Position numbers and translations under genes: made by a program. Shown piece by piece: positions 5,586 to 6,204 of a stretch of DNA of 6,204 bases; the stretch's first letter is position 1; every line of letters starts with the position of its first letter. Below the pieces are notes generated by a model, which saw only the letters and a program-made list of their open reading frames with translations, searched no databases and was not told where the DNA came from. The DNA comes from Pseudomonadota bacterium (GTDB taxonomy: Bacteria; Pseudomonadota; Gammaproteobacteria; Acidiferrobacterales; UBA6901), in contig JAJXUF010000174.1 in assembly GCA_021783175.1 (NCBI GenBank), forward strand, positions 1 to 6,204. Direction: 5' to 3'.

Positions 5586-6204
5586 GGGACACCTCCTGCG
5601 CATTCAGGCTGTCATAGCGCGAGGTATCCGCCAGCGGTTCTTCGATGAGCGTGAGACGGGTTTCCACCTGTGCGGGCAGTGGCGACGGACTCAGACGTGC
5701 CAGCACGTTGATCACATGCTCGACACTGAGTAACCCCGACTCCAGCACCAGCTCGACTGCGACCAGCACCGCCTCCAAGCCATGGGCCGGCACGGCGGCA
5801 AGCACACGGGCCATGGTGCGGTCGCCCTGTTGTCGTTCTCGTCGTCGTAAGGCGGTTTGCAGTTTGGCAAAGGGGACTGGCATATCGGCAAACGGCGCGC
5901 CGTTGCGCAAGGCGCCGGGCTTCTTCTCAATAAGCGGGATGTAGTGCTGCCAGTCATAGCTGACCTGGTCACGCTCCAGCAGCCGTGTATGGCACGCCAC
6001 GATCGCATTCTCGGCAGACACCTCGATCCGGGCTGGGTAGAGGTGGATCGCCACCTTCTGGTTGGCCAGATGGCAGGGGACGGAATACCGGTTACGTTGC
6101 ACAGTGACCAGACAGGTACTGGAAACGCGCGCCAGCACCTCGACATAGCCATCGAACGGCGTTGGCATCGGCAACGGTAATGCCGGCATCGGGATGCTGC
6201 ACTT
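5578..6204 (-). CDS. istA: IS21-family transposase IstA, C-terminal part, cut by window edge
   Basis: IstA is the DDE transposase that cuts and joins the IS ends. Only the last 208 residues are in view. The frame is open to the window edge with no start codon needed, and reads [20 protein letters not shown] at the edge. The visible part is the region after the catalytic core: the PLP-x-x-PFD linker, the beta-rich domain typical of IstA ([25 protein letters not shown]), the H-x-R-x-x-x-R-like segment and [20 protein letters not shown], then a helical C-terminus. The DDE residues and N-terminal HTH lie outside. It ends GAGGTGTCCCATGTCTGA, whose ATGTCTGA is also the start of istB. I see no frameshift. 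Full-length relatives are about 500 residues. Confidence 0.95.
   Translation of the reverse strand, partial: KCSIPMPALPLPMPTPFDGYVEVLARVSSTCLVTVQRNRYSVPCHLANQKVAIHLYPARIEVSAENAIVACHTRLLERDQVSYDWQHYIPLIEKKPGALRNGAPFADMPVPFAKLQTALRRRERQQGDRTMARVLAAVPAHGLEAVLVAVELVLESGLLSVEHVINVLARLSPSPLPAQVETRLTLIEEPLADTSRYDSLNAQEVSHV
5591..5597 (-). promoter_or_regulatory. Strong Shine-Dalgarno for istB
   Basis: AGGAGGT on the minus strand, inside the end of istA, sits 5 bases before the istB ATG. It decides the istB start and gives istB its own efficient initiation within the istA message. Confidence 0.8.

Larger units (their letters stand above)
4653..6204 (-). mobile_element. IS21-family insertion sequence, partial (right portion)
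   Basis: The element is recognised by its two genes in the fixed istA-istB order with overlapping ends. The istB gene is intact and istA continues past the window edge, so about a kilobase of istA and the left terminal repeats should lie outside. The left boundary given here (4653) is a guess; the true tip could be anywhere up to about 4787. IS21 elements transpose with the IstA DDE transposase and the IstB AAA+ regulator, and make 4-8 bp target duplications. The intact istB suggests a recent or still active copy. Confidence 0.8.

Overview
The window looks like accessory DNA from a Gram-negative bacterium, most likely a gamma- or betaproteobacterium. The grounds are a long exported protein built from Sel1-like, ankyrin and LprI-type modules, an IS21-family istA/istB pair, and a tRNA 3' end of the Arg(UCU) type seen in that group. 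No marker in the window fixes the genus.

Positions 1-1046 hold no gene I can support. On the minus strand, 147-195 is the 3' part of a tRNA (anticodon arm, T-arm, acceptor strand and CCA end) with no 5' half. This is the usual leftover when an integrase-driven element inserts into a tRNA gene. By the geometry of such events, the DNA to the right of the fragment would be the element side. At 406-622 a 217-bp segment has perfect 16-bp terminal inverted repeats and a CGGC direct repeat on each flank, so it is a good candidate for a MITE or an internally deleted IS. Short inverted and direct repeats surround the tRNA fragment.

Positions 1047-4655 (+) encode one 1202-residue protein. In order it has a Sec signal peptide, five Sel1-like repeats of exactly 36 residues, about seven ankyrin repeats, an LprI-like (DUF1311) domain without its second cysteine pair, and an unrecognised C-terminal region of about 630 residues. 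It is predicted to be periplasmic or secreted. Its task is unknown; the repeats suggest a binding scaffold and the C-terminal half is the most novel material in the window.

Positions 4656-6204 belong to an IS21-family element read on the minus strand: an intact istB and the C-terminal third of istA, which runs off the right edge. The two genes overlap by 8 bases, as is normal for the family. The right tip of the IS is not resolved but lies between the end of the large gene and the istB stop. It may even supply that gene's stop codon, in which case the large protein is truncated.

Overall, a single large exported multi-repeat protein sits alone between a tRNA-derived attachment-site relic with a small IS remnant on one side and an IS21 element on the other. 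This suggests horizontally acquired cargo rather than a core operon.
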